Assembly (NCBI GenBank): GCA_017858095.1
Contig: JAFMCB010000002.1
Span: 1-64,000, forward strand
Direction: 5' to 3'
Length of the DNA stretch: 64,000 nucleotides
Origin: Methylophilaceae bacterium
GTDB taxonomy: Bacteria > Pseudomonadota > Gammaproteobacteria > Burkholderiales > Methylophilaceae
Under the pieces are notes generated by a model. It was not told the origin of the DNA. It did no database searches and saw only the letters and a list, made by a program, of their open reading frames with translations. Positions 7,298-16,701 of the stretch are shown one piece after another. The position numbers and the translations under genes were made by a program. The stretch's first letter is position 1. The number at the start of each line of letters is the position of its first letter.

Positions 7298-7324
7298 AAA
7301 AATAAAACCGGGGAAATCCCCGGT
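7298..7324 (-). terminator. Terminator-like hairpin between rubrerythrin and the Fe-S gene
   Basis: ACCGGGG and CCCCGGT pair perfectly around ATT (7324-7307), followed on the minus strand by TTTATTTTT and then the ATG of the Fe-S gene. It would stop most transcripts after rubrerythrin and let some through. The GGGG inside the stem is the only purine-rich stretch near that start codon. Confidence 0.7.
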
Positions 7325-7332
7325 CTTAAAAA

Positions 7333-7749
7333 TTATACTAACTCGTTTAGTGCTTTTTCATAGCGATTAGCATGAGAGCGTTCAGCTTTAGCTAACGTTT
7401 CAAACCAATCGGCAATTTCATCAAACCCCTCATCGCGAGCAGTTTTTGCCATGCCAGGGTACATGTCAGTATATTCATGTGTTTCGCCAGCGACTGCAGC
7501 CTTAAGGTTGTCAGCTGTTGGGCCGATAGGCAGCCCTGTAGCTGGATCACCACATTCTTCAAGGAATTCTAAGTGCCCATGGGCGTGTCCGGTTTCACCT
7601 TCAGCAGTGGATCTAAATAATGCGGCAACATCGTTGTAGCCCTCCACATCAGCTTTAGCTGCAAAATAGAGATATCGACGATTAGCTTGTGATTCACCAG
7701 CAAATGCATCTTTTAGGTTTTGTTCAGTTTTACTACCTTTTAAAGACAT
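7333..7749 (-). CDS. Rubrerythrin, diiron domain only
   Basis: 138 residues from the ATG at 7749. This start is chosen because AAGGAT lies 6 bases before it and family members begin [12 protein letters not shown]; an in-frame ATG 15 bases further up lacks this. Ferritin-like four-helix protein with the diiron ligands in paired motifs: E at [11 protein letters not shown], ExxH at [11 protein letters not shown] at VAGETHEY and ExxH at [10 protein letters not shown]. The C-terminal rubredoxin domain of classical rubrerythrin (about 190 residues) is absent. The family reduces hydrogen peroxide or consumes oxygen. The Fe-S protein and DUF3501 genes follow on the same strand, so electrons may come from the Fe-S protein. 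Confidence 0.88.
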   Translation of the reverse strand: MSLKGSKTEQNLKDAFAGESQANRRYLYFAAKADVEGYNDVAALFRSTAEGETGHAHGHLEFLEECGDPATGLPIGPTADNLKAAVAGETHEYTDMYPGMAKTARDEGFDEIADWFETLAKAERSHANRYEKALNELV

Positions 7750-7855
7750 AATTGGATCCTTCATAAAATTAATAAATTTACCCTTTAATTCTATTCTTGA
7801 AGGTGAAGAGGGGCAATTGAATTAGGGGGAAATTAGTTAATTTTAATGATATTTA

Positions 7856-8623
7856 TTAGTTTTCTATTTTTCGTGGTTTTCTTGGACTGCGTTTTGCTAG
7901 CCAATCCCAAATAGAAACAGGCAGCATATGCATAATTTTTCCAATAACAGCCATTTGCCAAGGAATGATGATAAATTTTTTCTTCAGATATATGGCATGG
8001 ATTATTTTTTTCGCTGCTTTATCAACTTTCATGATAAAGGGCATGGAATAGGGGTTTGCTGCTGTCATAGCTGACTCGATGTAACCAGGTGCAATATTGA
8101 TTACGGAAATATTAAATTCACTTAATTCAATACGTAAAGCTTCAAGGTAATTACTTAATGCTGATTTTGAAGCACTGTATGCACTAGCACCTGGCAAGCC
8201 ACGAATGCCGGCAACACTAGAAATACCTACGAAAGAACCTTTTTTTCTAGATTTGAATAAACCAACAAAAGGCTGGAATAAATTTACTGTTCCAAACAAA
8301 TTTGTTTTTATAATTTGTTGAAAAGTTGTTAAGTCATCATAATATTCTGTCAAAGTACCATGACTTATACCAGCATTTGCGATAACAATATCTGGCAACC
8401 CAACATGCATGATGAAATCATTTGCCATGCTCTGGCAGGCCTTAATATCATTGACATCAAGCGCATAAATAAAACAAGAATTAGGCAATTCTTTTTTTAG
8501 CTCTTGCAACACATTTTTTCGCCGACTAATTAGTCCTAAAATGGCACCGTTTTTGGAGTACTCTTTTGCAAGCGCTTTGCCTATACCGGAACTCGCACCA
8601 CTAATAATGACCTTCAAGCTCAA
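7856..8623 (-). CDS. Short-chain dehydrogenase/reductase
   Basis: 255 residues. Classical SDR: NAD(P)-binding GASSGIGKAL at residues 10-19, NAGIS near 84, catalytic Ser in GISSVAG and YSASK near 153-157. The C-terminus is hydrophobic with a basic end (KRSPRKPRKIEN), suggesting membrane association. The start is TTG, one base after the dsbA stop codon, indicating translation from the dsbA message. This argS / SPOR / dsbA / SDR order is familiar from Betaproteobacteria. Substrate unknown. Confidence 0.8.
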   Translation of the reverse strand: MSLKVIISGASSGIGKALAKEYSKNGAILGLISRRKNVLQELKKELPNSCFIYALDVNDIKACQSMANDFIMHVGLPDIVIANAGISHGTLTEYYDDLTTFQQIIKTNLFGTVNLFQPFVGLFKSRKKGSFVGISSVAGIRGLPGASAYSASKSALSNYLEALRIELSEFNISVINIAPGYIESAMTAANPYSMPFIMKVDKAAKKIIHAIYLKKKFIIIPWQMAVIGKIMHMLPVSIWDWLAKRSPRKPRKIEN

Positions 8624-8624
8624 A

Positions 8625-9257
8625 TTATTTTTTTGCTTTGTCAGCTCGAACGTTTTTAATAATATAGTCCATTAATTGCAGTGTATTTTTTTCTCCACCG
8701 GCCATGGTTGTTGATGTTAGATACCTACCATCAATAATGATAGCTGGGACACCTGTTGCGCCTGCAGCTTTAAACATTTTAAAAGAGTTTGATAGCTTTG
8801 ACTTCATGGAAAAACTATTAAAAGCATCTTTTACTTCATTAAGATCTTTTTTCCCATTCACAGCAATCCAACTGATGGCGCTCATTTCGCTGGCGGGGTC
8901 GACAACCTTATCTTTATGGATAGCATCAAATAATTTTTCATGTAATTTGTGCTCTAGCTCAAGTGTTTCTAAAGCATAAAAAGCTTTTGCCATTGGCACC
9001 CAATCTTTCCGTGGAATCGCAGGCACACGTTTAAATACTATATCTTTTGGTAGATTATCAGCCCACTTATCTAAATATGGATCAAAGTTAAAACAATGAA
9101 TACATCCATACCAAAACATTTCAATAACTTCAATTTTGCCGGGGGAATCAGTTGCAATAATTTCTTTTGTTTGTTTAAAATTGACACCGGGTTTTGGCTC
9201 AACAGTGAATGCCGTTGAAGTAAAAAAGATTAGAATGGCAAGTAAGAAATTTTTCAT
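8625..9257 (-). CDS. dsbA: Periplasmic thiol:disulfide interchange protein, DsbA type
   Basis: 210 residues with a signal peptide (MKNFLLAILIFFTSTAFT). Thioredoxin fold with inserted helical domain. The active site is FWYGCIHCFNF, Cys52 and Cys55; the dipeptide between them is Ile-His where the usual DsbA has Pro-His, which should make it somewhat less oxidising if the trend known for DsbA variants holds. The cis-proline loop is GATGVPA near residue 166-172. It catalyses disulfide formation in exported proteins. It lies between the SPOR gene and the SDR gene on one operon. Confidence 0.87.
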   Translation of the reverse strand: MKNFLLAILIFFTSTAFTVEPKPGVNFKQTKEIIATDSPGKIEVIEMFWYGCIHCFNFDPYLDKWADNLPKDIVFKRVPAIPRKDWVPMAKAFYALETLELEHKLHEKLFDAIHKDKVVDPASEMSAISWIAVNGKKDLNEVKDAFNSFSMKSKLSNSFKMFKAAGATGVPAIIIDGRYLTSTTMAGGEKNTLQLMDYIIKNVRADKAKK

Positions 9258-9277
9258 TATTTATCCTTGTTTGTAAT

Positions 9278-9832
9278 TTAATTTTTAGGCCTTGTTAGTT
9301 TAATTAAGTTCGCCTTAAAACCTTCTTTTATAAGTTTTTCTCTCATCTCGCGGGCAGTTTCGTATTCTTCATAAGGCCCAACACTTACTCGATGAAAAGT
9401 ACTATCACTTATTTTTGCCGACATAATGACAGATTCAAAACCCATTAAAGCAAGCTTGGCTTTTAAATTATCAGCTGGCTCTTGTCGCGAAAATGCACCG
9501 ACTTGAATGTAGTAATCTACCAATCGATTTTCCTGTTTTGGTTCTTGAATTGGTTCATTAGCATAATTCGATGAGTCCTCAGGAAGAGTATTATAGAAAT
9601 CAAAAGTTGTATCTTCATCGATATTAATAACATCATCTTCACCAATAGCAGAATTAACCTCTATACATGAGCCAATAGTTTCTTTAGAGACAAATGGGCT
9701 TTTGCCATTTGTTATAAACAATGTGACTGCAATAGAAACTAAGATTCCTAATAAAATTCCAACAAACAAACCATTTGTAAAAGGGGTGCCTTCAGCTTTT
9801 TTTTCTTTTATTGTTCGATAATCTTCACTCAT
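9278..9832 (-). CDS. SPOR-domain membrane protein (FtsN-like)
   Basis: 184 residues. A short cytosolic N-terminus (SEDYRTIKEKKAEGTP) is followed by one membrane helix at about 22-42 (GLFVGILLGILVSIAVTLFI). An acidic linker follows, then a C-terminal SPOR domain at about 108-180 (YYIQVGAFSRQEPADNLKAK through VGPYEEYETARE). SPOR domains bind denuded septal peptidoglycan, and this layout is that of FtsN-like division or cell-wall proteins. It follows argS by 10 bases on the same strand and precedes dsbA. Assignment as true FtsN is not possible from this alone. Confidence 0.83.
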   Translation of the reverse strand: MSEDYRTIKEKKAEGTPFTNGLFVGILLGILVSIAVTLFITNGKSPFVSKETIGSCIEVNSAIGEDDVINIDEDTTFDFYNTLPEDSSNYANEPIQEPKQENRLVDYYIQVGAFSRQEPADNLKAKLALMGFESVIMSAKISDSTFHRVSVGPYEEYETAREMREKLIKEGFKANLIKLTRPKN

Positions 9833-9842
9833 TTAATATCCT

Positions 9843-11501
9843 CTACATAGAATCCGGTGCTGATATGCCTAACAGACTTAATCCATTTTTTAAAATTTGT
9901 TGTGTGGCATAAATAAGACTTAATCGTCCTAGCATTATTGATTCGTCCTTAACTAAGAACTTGGAATCATTATAATAGCTGTGAAATTCTGCGGCACATT
10001 CTTTTAAGTAATTAGCAATTTGATGAGGCGCAAGATCTTTAGAAGCAGTTTCGATTAATTCAGGAAATTCGCTTATTTTTTTAATCAGTTTTTTTTCAAG
10101 GAGAGAATCATAACTATAGGGATGGTTATTGCTGAGAGAATTTATATTTCCCCCCCATTGTTTTAATACCCCCTCAATACGGGCATGAGCATATTGAATG
10201 TAATAAACAGGGTTATCATTGCTTTGTGTTTTTGCTAAATCAATATCAAAAATTAGTTGCGAGTCAGGGCGTCGAGAAACAAGAAAGAATCGGGTTGCGT
10301 CACAGCCAACTTCCTCAATTAAATCACTTAAAGTGACATAACTGCCAGCACGTTTAGAGATCTTAACTTCAGCACCGCCTTTGGTGACCGTTATCATCTG
10401 ATGGAGAACATATTCAGGCCAATGGAGCGGTATATTTTTCTTCAAGCCTTGCAGTCCTGCTCTAACTCGATTAACAGTACTGTGATGATCGGCCCCTTGT
10501 TCATTAATAACGCGATGGAAACCACGCTCCCATTTATCTAAATGATAGGCAACATCAGGAACAAAATAAGTATAAGAACCATCACTTTTTTTCATGACCC
10601 TATCTTTATCATCACCAAATTGTGTTGATTTAAGCCAAAGCGCATCATCTTTTTCATAAGTAAAGCCATTACTTTTTAGTAACGACACAACTTCATCAAC
10701 TTTTTTGTTTTTATAAAATGATGATTCCAGGCTGTAGACATCAAATTTGATTTTGAAATTGGCTAGATCTTGATCTTGTTCATTGCGTAAATAGGCAACA
10801 CTAAATTTTTTAATACAATCATCATCTGCAATATCACCATGAGACTCTATTATCTCTTCACCACAATTGATTGAAAGGCCCATCATATAGGAATCAGCAA
10901 TTTCTTTTATATAGTCACCGCGATATCCGTCAGCAGGAAAATCATCATTATCAACATCAATATTGAGACATCGTGCTTTTACGGATTTTGTTAAATTATC
11001 AATTTGGGCACCTGCGTCATTGTAATAAAATTCACGCGTCACTTGCCAACCACTAAATTCCAGTAAGCGAGCTAGACTATCGCCGATTGCTGCACCACGA
11101 CCATGACCGACATGCAGCGGACCGGTAGGGTTAGCAGAAACAAATTCAATTTGTATTTTTTTATTGCCCCCTTTTGTATTTCTGCCGTAAGCTTTTTTTT
11201 GTTGAAGAATTTCTTGAATGACTGAAATCAACGCTTCATTTTTTAGAAAAAAATTAATGAAACCAGCACCAGCAATTTCAATTTTTTTAAATAAATTATT
11301 TTTTTCAATATTATCAATAATGCTTTGTGCAATTTCCCGAGGGTTTTTTTTGACTTGTTTTGCGAGCACCATAGCAATATTAGTTGAGAAGTCGCCATGC
11401 TCAATTAGCTTGGGCCGTTCAAGAGTGATTTGCTCTTCAGAAATTACCACATTTAGAGATTGAATCGCGTGGTAAAGTAAAGTAGTTAGGTTAGCTTTCA
11501 C
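9843..11501 (-). CDS. argS: Arginyl-tRNA synthetase
   Basis: 552 residues, class I synthetase charging tRNA-Arg in the cytosol. N-terminal Add1 domain (1-85), the HIGH-type signature GPLHVGHGRGAAIGDSLARL at about 120-140, and a KMSKS-like loop ISKRAGSYVTL near 380-390. The C-terminal DALR anticodon-binding domain ends at LSLLGI. The start codon is GTG and has no clear ribosome binding site; the frame begins MKANLTTLLYHAI as in relatives. It heads the argS-SPOR-dsbA-SDR operon and is divergent from priA with a 72-base gap that must hold both promoters. Confidence 0.95.
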   Translation of the reverse strand: MKANLTTLLYHAIQSLNVVISEEQITLERPKLIEHGDFSTNIAMVLAKQVKKNPREIAQSIIDNIEKNNLFKKIEIAGAGFINFFLKNEALISVIQEILQQKKAYGRNTKGGNKKIQIEFVSANPTGPLHVGHGRGAAIGDSLARLLEFSGWQVTREFYYNDAGAQIDNLTKSVKARCLNIDVDNDDFPADGYRGDYIKEIADSYMMGLSINCGEEIIESHGDIADDDCIKKFSVAYLRNEQDQDLANFKIKFDVYSLESSFYKNKKVDEVVSLLKSNGFTYEKDDALWLKSTQFGDDKDRVMKKSDGSYTYFVPDVAYHLDKWERGFHRVINEQGADHHSTVNRVRAGLQGLKKNIPLHWPEYVLHQMITVTKGGAEVKISKRAGSYVTLSDLIEEVGCDATRFFLVSRRPDSQLIFDIDLAKTQSNDNPVYYIQYAHARIEGVLKQWGGNINSLSNNHPYSYDSLLEKKLIKKISEFPELIETASKDLAPHQIANYLKECAAEFHSYYNDSKFLVKDESIMLGRLSLIYATQQILKNGLSLLGISAPDSM

Positions 11502-11573
11502 AAGGTTAAAATAATAAAAAATAATATTTTAACCTATCCTACGCAATTCTTAATTGAGGAATCCATTTATTAG

Positions 11574-13763
11574 ATGAAACCCAGTGAAAAAATAATTAAA
11601 GTGGCATTAAATGTTCCTGTTAATGATTTGTTTGATTATGTTGCAGAAAATGAAGCTATTCAAATTGGCCAATACGTTAAAGTCCCTTTTGGTAAAAGAA
11701 ATTTGATTGGCGTCGTGTATGGCTTTTCAAATTCTTCTAAGATTGAAAAAAATAAATTAAAAAAAATTATTCATGTCGATCAAGAGATATTATTTGATAA
11801 GAATTTATTAAAATTACTTTCTTTTGTTTCTGATTACTATCAGTTTCCAATTGGCCAAACAATAATGTCGGTTGTGCCTGCAAGAATAAAACAAGACAAA
11901 AGTCATATTAATAGGGTTGAACGCTTAATAGAGCCAACAAAAATATTAACCCAAGTCTCGATAGAGGATTTACCAGGACGACAAATAAGATTAAGAAAGT
12001 TGGCACAGATTTTATTAAAGGGCCCCATTCGCCAAACAGCATTAGCCAAATTAATGACTAATGCCCTGCCCTTAATTAAAACACTTGAAGTTGCGGGATT
12101 ATGTTCAACAAAGGAGTGGCAGCTTGAGCAAGAGGTATTTAAAAAAGATTTACCACCGCAGCTGACGTCTGAACAAAAAATTATTACTGAGAAAATTTTA
12201 AATGCAGGGGGTTTTAACGCATGGTTAGTTCATGGGGTGACGGGTAGTGGTAAAACTGAAATTTATCTAAAACTAATAGAAAAATTAATTCAAAACGAGC
12301 AACAAGCTTTAGTATTGGTTCCGGAAATTAATTTAACACCTCAATTAGAGAGTCGTTTCCGACGAAGGTTTAATGACCAAAAAATTGTTGTGCTCCATAG
12401 TTTTATGTCAGACCGGGAACGGTTGAAGCATTGGCAATGGGCAAAGTCAGGTGAAGCAAATATAGTGATTGGAACTCGTTTAGCAATTTTTACGCCAATG
12501 CGTAATCTGGGGTTAATTATCATAGATGAAGAACATGACATGTCATTTAAACAACAAGAGGGTTTAAAATATCACGCTCGGGATGTCGCGCTTGTGAGAG
12601 CAAAAGAGTTAAATATCCCAGTAGTTATGGGCACAGCAACACCATCGCTTGAATCATGGTTAAATGCAAAGCCTGCCATAAAAAAATATAATTACTTAAG
12701 TTTAAGTACCCGTGCGATAGCAGGGGCTCATTTACCTAGCATTAAACTCATTCCCTATGAAAAAGATTTCTCTAATAATTTGTCAAAAGAGATATTAGAG
12801 GCTATCGATGAGCGAATTAAAAATAACCAACAAGTTTTAATCTTTATAAATCGTCGTGGATATTCACCAGTATTGGTCTGTTCCAGTTGTGGATGGACAC
12901 CAAATTGTCAAAGATGCTCCAGCAAACTAGTCTATCATCGGCAACAGAATAAAGTTAAGTGCCATCATTGTGATTACCAAAAATCTACTCCTGCGCAATG
13001 TCCTGATTGTGGTAATTTAGATTTGTTTCCAGTTGGCAAAGGCACACAACGTATTGAAGATATTATCGAAAAGCAATTCCCAAAGGCAAAAATTTTAAGA
13101 GTAGACAGAGATACTATGCGTTCAAAGCAGGCCCTTAATGATTTGTACCATCAAGTCAATGAAGGTGAGGTGGATATCTTGGTAGGAACACAGATGCTAT
13201 CTAAGGGCCATGACTTTAAAAAGTTATCCTTAGTTGTCGTATTGGAAATAGATCAAGCACTTTACAGTACAAATTTTCGTGCAACGGAGAGAATATTTTC
13301 ACAATTGACCCAGGTGGCCGGAAGATCAGGCCGAGCATTAATTCAGGGCGAGGTATTGATCCAAACAAATTTTCCAAAACACCCCCTATTTTATTACCTT
13401 AAAAAACATGATTTCTCTGGATTTGCCGATTTATTGCTACAGGAAAGAAAACAAATGAATTTTATTCCGTTCAGCCATATGGCTATTTTTACTGTTCAAG
13501 CAAAAAAGCTAACTTATATAGATGCAGTTATTGAACAAGGAATCAAAGAAATAAACAACATTAGAACTTCAGTACAATTTTTTGGGCCCGTTCGACCGGT
13601 CATGGAACGCTTGAAAGGCTTTGAGAGGGTGCAAATTTTTTTCCAGGCAAATGATCGAAAAGATCTGCATCAATTTTTAAAAAAATGGATACGTAATATG
13701 CAGGGGTTACCTGAAACTAAACGTGTTAAATATGCACTTGATGTTGATCCAATTGATTTTTAA
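11574..13763 (+). CDS. priA: Primosomal helicase PriA (replication restart)
   Basis: 729 residues. Superfamily 2 DNA helicase that reloads the replisome at stalled forks. N-terminal 3' DNA-end-binding domain (1-about 105), Walker A GVTGSGKTE at about 222-230, DEEH box in IIDEEHD at about 318-324. Eight zinc cysteines follow in the pattern CSSCGW, CQRC, CHHC, CPDC at about 440-480, then the C-terminal helicase motif with QVAGRSGR at about 580-587. Length and motif order are normal. It is alone on its strand before tRNA-Gly. Confidence 0.96.
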   Translation: MKPSEKIIKVALNVPVNDLFDYVAENEAIQIGQYVKVPFGKRNLIGVVYGFSNSSKIEKNKLKKIIHVDQEILFDKNLLKLLSFVSDYYQFPIGQTIMSVVPARIKQDKSHINRVERLIEPTKILTQVSIEDLPGRQIRLRKLAQILLKGPIRQTALAKLMTNALPLIKTLEVAGLCSTKEWQLEQEVFKKDLPPQLTSEQKIITEKILNAGGFNAWLVHGVTGSGKTEIYLKLIEKLIQNEQQALVLVPEINLTPQLESRFRRRFNDQKIVVLHSFMSDRERLKHWQWAKSGEANIVIGTRLAIFTPMRNLGLIIIDEEHDMSFKQQEGLKYHARDVALVRAKELNIPVVMGTATPSLESWLNAKPAIKKYNYLSLSTRAIAGAHLPSIKLIPYEKDFSNNLSKEILEAIDERIKNNQQVLIFINRRGYSPVLVCSSCGWTPNCQRCSSKLVYHRQQNKVKCHHCDYQKSTPAQCPDCGNLDLFPVGKGTQRIEDIIEKQFPKAKILRVDRDTMRSKQALNDLYHQVNEGEVDILVGTQMLSKGHDFKKLSLVVVLEIDQALYSTNFRATERIFSQLTQVAGRSGRALIQGEVLIQTNFPKHPLFYYLKKHDFSGFADLLLQERKQMNFIPFSHMAIFTVQAKKLTYIDAVIEQGIKEINNIRTSVQFFGPVRPVMERLKGFERVQIFFQANDRKDLHQFLKKWIRNMQGLPETKRVKYALDVDPIDF

Positions 13764-13809
13764 AGTTGTAATATACATTTGTATACAATGATTGATTTAA
13801 CAATAGACA

Positions 13810-13883
13810 GCGGATGTAGTTCAATGGCAGAACGTGAGCTTCCCAAGCTCAATATGCGGGTTCGATTCCCGTCATCCGCTCCA
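13810..13883 (+). tRNA. tRNA-Gly, anticodon CCC
   Basis: Full cloverleaf: acceptor GCGGATG pairs with CATCCGC, D arm GTTC/GAAC, anticodon stem TGAGC/GCTCA with loop TTCCCAA (anticodon CCC), T arm GCGGG TTCGATT CCCGT. The discriminator base T is followed by encoded CCA (13881-13883). It closely resembles the Escherichia coli glyU gene product. thiD starts 8 bases after the CCA, so both are probably on one primary transcript. Confidence 0.95.
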
Positions 13884-13890
13884 AAAATGA

Positions 13891-14727
13891 ATGAATAATT
13901 TAATACCAAATGTTATGACATTTTCCGCAACTGACCCAAGTGGTGGAGCGGGAATGCAAGCAGATATTTTAACGTTAGCTAGTTTAGGTTGTCATCCGCT
14001 ATCAGTGGCAAGTGGGATTTCTGTTCAAGATACTATCGGGGTGGATAGTTTAATGCCTCTTGGTTCGGATTGGATTAATGATCAAGCACGTTCTATTTTA
14101 GAGGATATTGAAGTGGCAGCATTCAAATGCGGCCTTTTAGGGAGTGCAGAGAATATTGCCATTGTGGCAGAAATTGTTGCCGATTATCCAGATATTCCAT
14201 TGATATTAGACCCTATTCTGGCTTCAGGAAGAGGTGACGATTTGGTTGATGCAACCATGATGCGAGCTATGGCGGAATTATTATTTCCACATGCTTTAGT
14301 AATAACACCAAACAGTTATGAAGCTCGAAGACTGGTTATTCGAGATGAAGAAGAATTTATGGATCTTACCCTGGATGAATGTGCTAGCCGTTTAAAAAAA
14401 TTAGGCTGTAAAAATATTTTGATTACAGGCACTCATGAGCAATCCGATTCCGTTATTAATACTCTTTACGCATCGACGGGTCAAAAAATTCCATATTATT
14501 GGGAGCGCTTGCCGGGCTCCTATCACGGTTCAGGCTGTACCCTTGCTTCTGCTATTGCTGGCTGTATAGCACGAGGATTAGATTTTGAAGAGGCAATTGA
14601 CGAAGCACAAAACTTTACATGGCAAACATTAAAAAATGCGTTCAAACCAGGAATGGGACAATTTATTCCTGATCGATTTTTTTGGATCAATGAAGACGAA
14701 GACGATGGAAAGTTCACACATCATTAA
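13891..14727 (+). CDS. thiD: Hydroxymethylpyrimidine / phosphomethylpyrimidine kinase
   Basis: 278 residues, ribokinase fold. Phosphorylates HMP and HMP-P to HMP-PP in thiamine synthesis. Seen: SATDPSGGAGMQADILT at about 12-28, the DPILASGRGDDLV block near 107-120, TPNSYEA near 135, and the C-terminal anion hole GSGC (HGSGCTLASAIAG) near 211-223. It starts only 7 bases after the tRNA 3' end and has no ribosome binding site between, so tRNA processing would leave a nearly leaderless message. It overlaps thiE. Confidence 0.92.
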   Translation: MNNLIPNVMTFSATDPSGGAGMQADILTLASLGCHPLSVASGISVQDTIGVDSLMPLGSDWINDQARSILEDIEVAAFKCGLLGSAENIAIVAEIVADYPDIPLILDPILASGRGDDLVDATMMRAMAELLFPHALVITPNSYEARRLVIRDEEEFMDLTLDECASRLKKLGCKNILITGTHEQSDSVINTLYASTGQKIPYYWERLPGSYHGSGCTLASAIAGCIARGLDFEEAIDEAQNFTWQTLKNAFKPGMGQFIPDRFFWINEDEDDGKFTHH

Positions 14728-15331
14728 GGGTTTATATGCAATTACGCCCGATGAAACTGATACAGAAAAATTACTTCATCAAATTGAATTAATTCATAGC
14801 GGAGGCTGTCGATTATTACAGTATCGAAATAAAAAATTAGCCTTATCGGCTTTAATTGATCAAGCAGAACAAGTAAAAGAATTATGCAATCGTTTAAATA
14901 TGACGTTAATTATTAATGACAATGTCGACATTTGTTGTAATTTAGATGCAGATGGTGTGCATTTAGGAGAAAATGACGACACGATCGAAACAGCACGTGA
15001 AAAATTAGGTGCTGATAAAATTGTTGGACTTTCTTGTTACAATTCTATCGAGCGCGTTAAACTGGCCATAGAAAAAAAAATAGACTATGTTGCGTTAGGA
15101 GCATTTTTTCCAACACAGACGAAACCGAATGCATCTCAAGTTTCACTCGAATTTTTGAGCCAGGTTAAAACCATGTGCCCCCTGCCAGTGGTGGCAATTG
15201 GTGGCATTACTATTAATAACGCTTCAATATTAATTCGACATAAAGTCGATGCAATAGCTGTCATCAATGGGCTCTTTGGGACACAAAATATGACTGATAT
15301 GACAACAAACTTTACAAAATTATTTGTGTAA
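14705..15331 (+). CDS. thiE: Thiamine-phosphate synthase
   Basis: 208 residues from the ATG at 14705. A second in-frame ATG at 14690 would add 5 residues; family proteins start close to GLYAITPD, so the later start is favoured, though neither has a strong ribosome binding site. TIM barrel that couples HMP-PP with hydroxyethylthiazole phosphate to give thiamine phosphate. Seen: LLQYRNKK at about 34-41, [20 protein letters not shown] at about 74-93, [14 protein letters not shown] at 131-144 and AIGGI near 167. It overlaps the end of thiD by 23 bases and precedes hemL by 4, forming a thiD-thiE-hemL unit. Confidence 0.92.
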   Translation: MESSHIIKGLYAITPDETDTEKLLHQIELIHSGGCRLLQYRNKKLALSALIDQAEQVKELCNRLNMTLIINDNVDICCNLDADGVHLGENDDTIETAREKLGADKIVGLSCYNSIERVKLAIEKKIDYVALGAFFPTQTKPNASQVSLEFLSQVKTMCPLPVVAIGGITINNASILIRHKVDAIAVINGLFGTQNMTDMTTNFTKLFV

Positions 15332-15335
15332 ATTT

Positions 15336-16613
15336 ATGGATAAAAATAAACAATTATTTCAGCAATCTCAATTGATAATTCCTGGTGGAGTCAACTCCCC
15401 GGTGCGAGCATTTGGCTCGGTAGGGGGTACGCCTATATTTTTTAAACGGGCAAAAGGCAGTCGTCTATGGGATGAGAATGATAAAGAATACATTGATTAT
15501 ATTAATTCTTGGGGGCCAATGATTCTTGGCCATGCTCATCCTGAGGTAATTAAGGTAGTTCAAGAGGTTGCCGAGAGCAGCTTATCTTTTGGCGCGCCAA
15601 CCGAACGTGAACTCATTATGGCTGAGACAATTGTGCGTTTGGTGCCAAGCATTGAACAAGTACGATTGGTTAGTAGTGGCACTGAAGCAACCATGAGTGC
15701 AATTCGGGTAGCACGGGGATACACATCGCGTGACAAAATTGTTAAGTTTGAGGGCTGTTATCATGGCCACGCTGACGCACTGCTTGTCAAAGCCGGTTCT
15801 GGTGCGCTTACTTTTGGCCAGCCAAGTTCAGCGGGCGTACCTCATGATGTGGCCAAAGATACGCTAACCTTACCCTACAATAACACTCAGGCGCTGAAAG
15901 ATTTGTTTGATCGACTAGGTGATGAAATTGCCTGCGTTATTATTGAGCCCGTTGTTGGTAATATGAATCTTATTGTGCCCGAGCAAGAATTTTTAGAGAC
16001 TCTTAGACAGCTTTGCACGCATCATGGTGCCGTGTTGATTTTTGATGAAGTCATGACAGGTTTTCGGGTTGCACTCGGTGGCGCACAAGAGCTTTTTAAC
16101 GTTTTGCCAGATATGACTACCCTTGGTAAAGTTATTGGAGGCGGTTTGCCCGTTGGTGCATTTGGCGGAAAAAAAGAAATAATGAGTCAGCTAGCGCCAT
16201 TAGGTCCTGTTTACCAGGCGGGAACATTATCCGGCAACCCTGTCGCTGTTGCTGCAGGCTTAAAAACACTAGAATTAATTCAACAAGAGAATTTTCATGT
16301 GCAATTGGCTGACATGACTAATAAATTAGTTACAGGGCTTACGCAGATAGCAAGGGAGCAAGGCAAAGAATTTACGGCGAGAAATGTAGGTGGCATGTTT
16401 GGCCTCTATTTTTCCGCAACAGCGCCTAATAGCTTTGATGAAGTAATGGCATCTGATAGAGAAAGTTTTAACAAATTCTTTCATTTAATGCTTGAACAAG
16501 GAATCTATTTTGGGCCATCTGCATTTGAAGCTGGATTTGTATCCGCAGCACACACAGAACATGATATTCAACAAACATTAAATGCAGCTCAAGTTGCCTT
16601 TGAGGCATTATAA
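15336..16613 (+). CDS. hemL: Glutamate-1-semialdehyde 2,1-aminomutase
   Basis: 425 residues from the ATG at 15336; an in-frame TTG 12 bases earlier is less likely. PLP enzyme converting glutamate-1-semialdehyde to 5-aminolevulinate, the C5 route to haem and cobalamin precursors. Seen: [13 protein letters not shown] at 14-26, [15 protein letters not shown] at 114-128, the PLP-binding aspartate in FDEVMTGFR and the Schiff-base lysine in [10 protein letters not shown] (Lys265). Length and motifs are normal. It is the last gene of the thiD-thiE-hemL unit; hemE lies 6 kb on. Confidence 0.96.
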   Translation: MDKNKQLFQQSQLIIPGGVNSPVRAFGSVGGTPIFFKRAKGSRLWDENDKEYIDYINSWGPMILGHAHPEVIKVVQEVAESSLSFGAPTERELIMAETIVRLVPSIEQVRLVSSGTEATMSAIRVARGYTSRDKIVKFEGCYHGHADALLVKAGSGALTFGQPSSAGVPHDVAKDTLTLPYNNTQALKDLFDRLGDEIACVIIEPVVGNMNLIVPEQEFLETLRQLCTHHGAVLIFDEVMTGFRVALGGAQELFNVLPDMTTLGKVIGGGLPVGAFGGKKEIMSQLAPLGPVYQAGTLSGNPVAVAAGLKTLELIQQENFHVQLADMTNKLVTGLTQIAREQGKEFTARNVGGMFGLYFSATAPNSFDEVMASDRESFNKFFHLMLEQGIYFGPSAFEAGFVSAAHTEHDIQQTLNAAQVAFEAL

Positions 16614-16640
16614 AATGTTACGACTTTATCTTTGCAATCA

Positions 16641-16673
16641 TTGAATAAATAAGTAAAAAGCCTTATTATTCAA
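16641..16673 (+). other. Hairpin in the hemL-gltB gap
   Basis: TTGAATA pairs with TATTCAA and ATAAG with CTTAT, with one bulged A and an 8-base loop. No T tract follows, so it is not a normal intrinsic terminator. It may be a leader structure of gltB or a weak end signal of hemL. Confidence 0.35.
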
Positions 16674-16701
16674 GGTTCCGTTAAATTTTAAACGTTTACA
16701 A

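Noticed and set aside
7333-7749. Rubrerythrin truncated by mutation
   Set aside because: The frame ends cleanly just before a good terminator, and short rubrerythrins without a rubredoxin domain are common beside the Fe-S and DUF3501 genes.
16641-16673. Intrinsic terminator of hemL
   Set aside because: The stem is AT-rich with a bulge and no T tract follows on either strand.
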